NCBI GenBank assembly: GCA_029251065.1
Contig: JAQXEB010000207.1
Location: 1-12,992 of the forward strand
Length of the DNA stretch: 12,992 bases
Direction: 5' to 3'
Origin: Luminiphilus sp.
GTDB taxonomy: Bacteria > Pseudomonadota > Gammaproteobacteria > Pseudomonadales > Halieaceae
Shown here piece after piece: positions 12,801 to 12,992 of the stretch. Position 1 is the stretch's first letter. The number at the start of each line of letters is the position of its first letter. Under the pieces are notes generated by a model that ran no database searches, was not told the origin of the DNA, and was given only the letters and a program-made list of their open reading frames with translations. A program made the position numbers and the translations under genes.

Positions 12801-12992
12801 ATGAAGCGCGAGGAAGTCGACATTGCCATTATTGGGGCTGGTGTTGTAGGGCTTGCAACGGCGCTGGCAATCGCACCCACGGGCTTGCGTATTGCCGTTT
12901 TTGATGCTCAGAAAGAGCCACATGGGCCGTCAGAGGAGCGAGCGTTAAATGCGTGGAGTCGCCGAGTAACGGCGTTAACACCCGCATCGATC
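12801..12992 (+). CDS. ubiI: UbiI/VisC-type FAD monooxygenase, first 64 codons (3' end outside window)
   Basis: Only the N-terminus is visible. It has the FAD-binding fold start VDIAIIGAGVVGLATALAIA (6-25) with the GAGVVG loop at 12-17, a second strand ending in Asp36 (VFDAQ), and RRVTALTPAS (54-63), the UbiH/UbiF/UbiI-family segment that follows the flavin domain start. In E. coli and Pseudomonas the gene directly after ubiH is ubiI (visC), a ring C5 hydroxylase, so that is the likely identity. From this fragment alone UbiF or another paralogue cannot be excluded. ATG has GGGGAG at 12786-12791, 9 bases upstream, and lies 2 bases after the ubiH stop. The reading frame is open to the window edge. 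Confidence 0.85.
   Translation, partial: MKREEVDIAIIGAGVVGLATALAIAPTGLRIAVFDAQKEPHGPSEERALNAWSRRVTALTPASI

Noticed and set aside
1..12992. Mobile element, defence system, toxin-antitoxin, CRISPR or biosynthetic cluster
   Set aside because: Almost all of the sequence is accounted for by conserved core genes with uniform composition. There are no transposase, integrase, direct-repeat array or island borders.

Overview
The window is a stretch of a gammaproteobacterial chromosome made almost entirely of conserved housekeeping genes. The evidence is the neighbourhood ygfB-pepP-ubiH-ubiI diverging from a zapB-like gene, zapA, 6S RNA and ygfA, plus a tkt-epd-pgk-fba cluster. Both are classical gammaproteobacterial gene orders. 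The Pseudomonas-like IlvA, the class IIB (Calvin-type) aldolase and the TIGR02449 gene in front of zapA point away from the enteric bacteria. A marine Cellvibrionales/Halieaceae-type or pseudomonad-related lineage is plausible, but the species cannot be fixed from this sequence. I see no tRNA, rRNA, insertion sequence, phage gene or CRISPR array.

Region 1 (1-6379, all +) is central carbon metabolism: the C-terminal three quarters of serA (cut by the window edge), then tkt, epd, pgk and fba. tkt and epd overlap at TGATG, and pgk and fba follow after 43 and 23 bases, so tkt to fba reads as one operon. Together the enzymes interconvert pentose-phosphate and triose-phosphate intermediates. Epd makes 4-phosphoerythronate for pyridoxal phosphate, and SerA draws off 3-phosphoglycerate for serine.

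Region 2 (6380-8283) holds ilvA, a PLP enzyme, then about 300 bases with no recognised gene. This stretch contains a weakly supported small secreted-protein ORF, a weak + strand terminator, a 17-base tandem duplication, and the terminator of the convergent ygfA.

Region 3 (8284-9592, all -) is, in transcription order: a TIGR02449 (ZapB-like) coiled-coil gene, zapA, 6S RNA with its own promoter, and ygfA. A good sigma-70 promoter (TTGACC, 17-base spacer, TATAGT) sits in front of it.

Region 4 (9669-12992, all +) is ygfB, pepP, ubiH and the first 64 codons of a second UbiH/UbiI-family hydroxylase. The genes are joined by 4-base and 1-base overlaps and a 2-base gap, so they form one tightly coupled operon linking proline-specific peptide trimming and ubiquinone ring hydroxylation.

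I did not find a convincing undescribed system. The points most worth a second look are the altered catalytic-cysteine loop of Epd, the post-ilvA small ORF with its two overlapping frames, and the high share of non-ATG starts.
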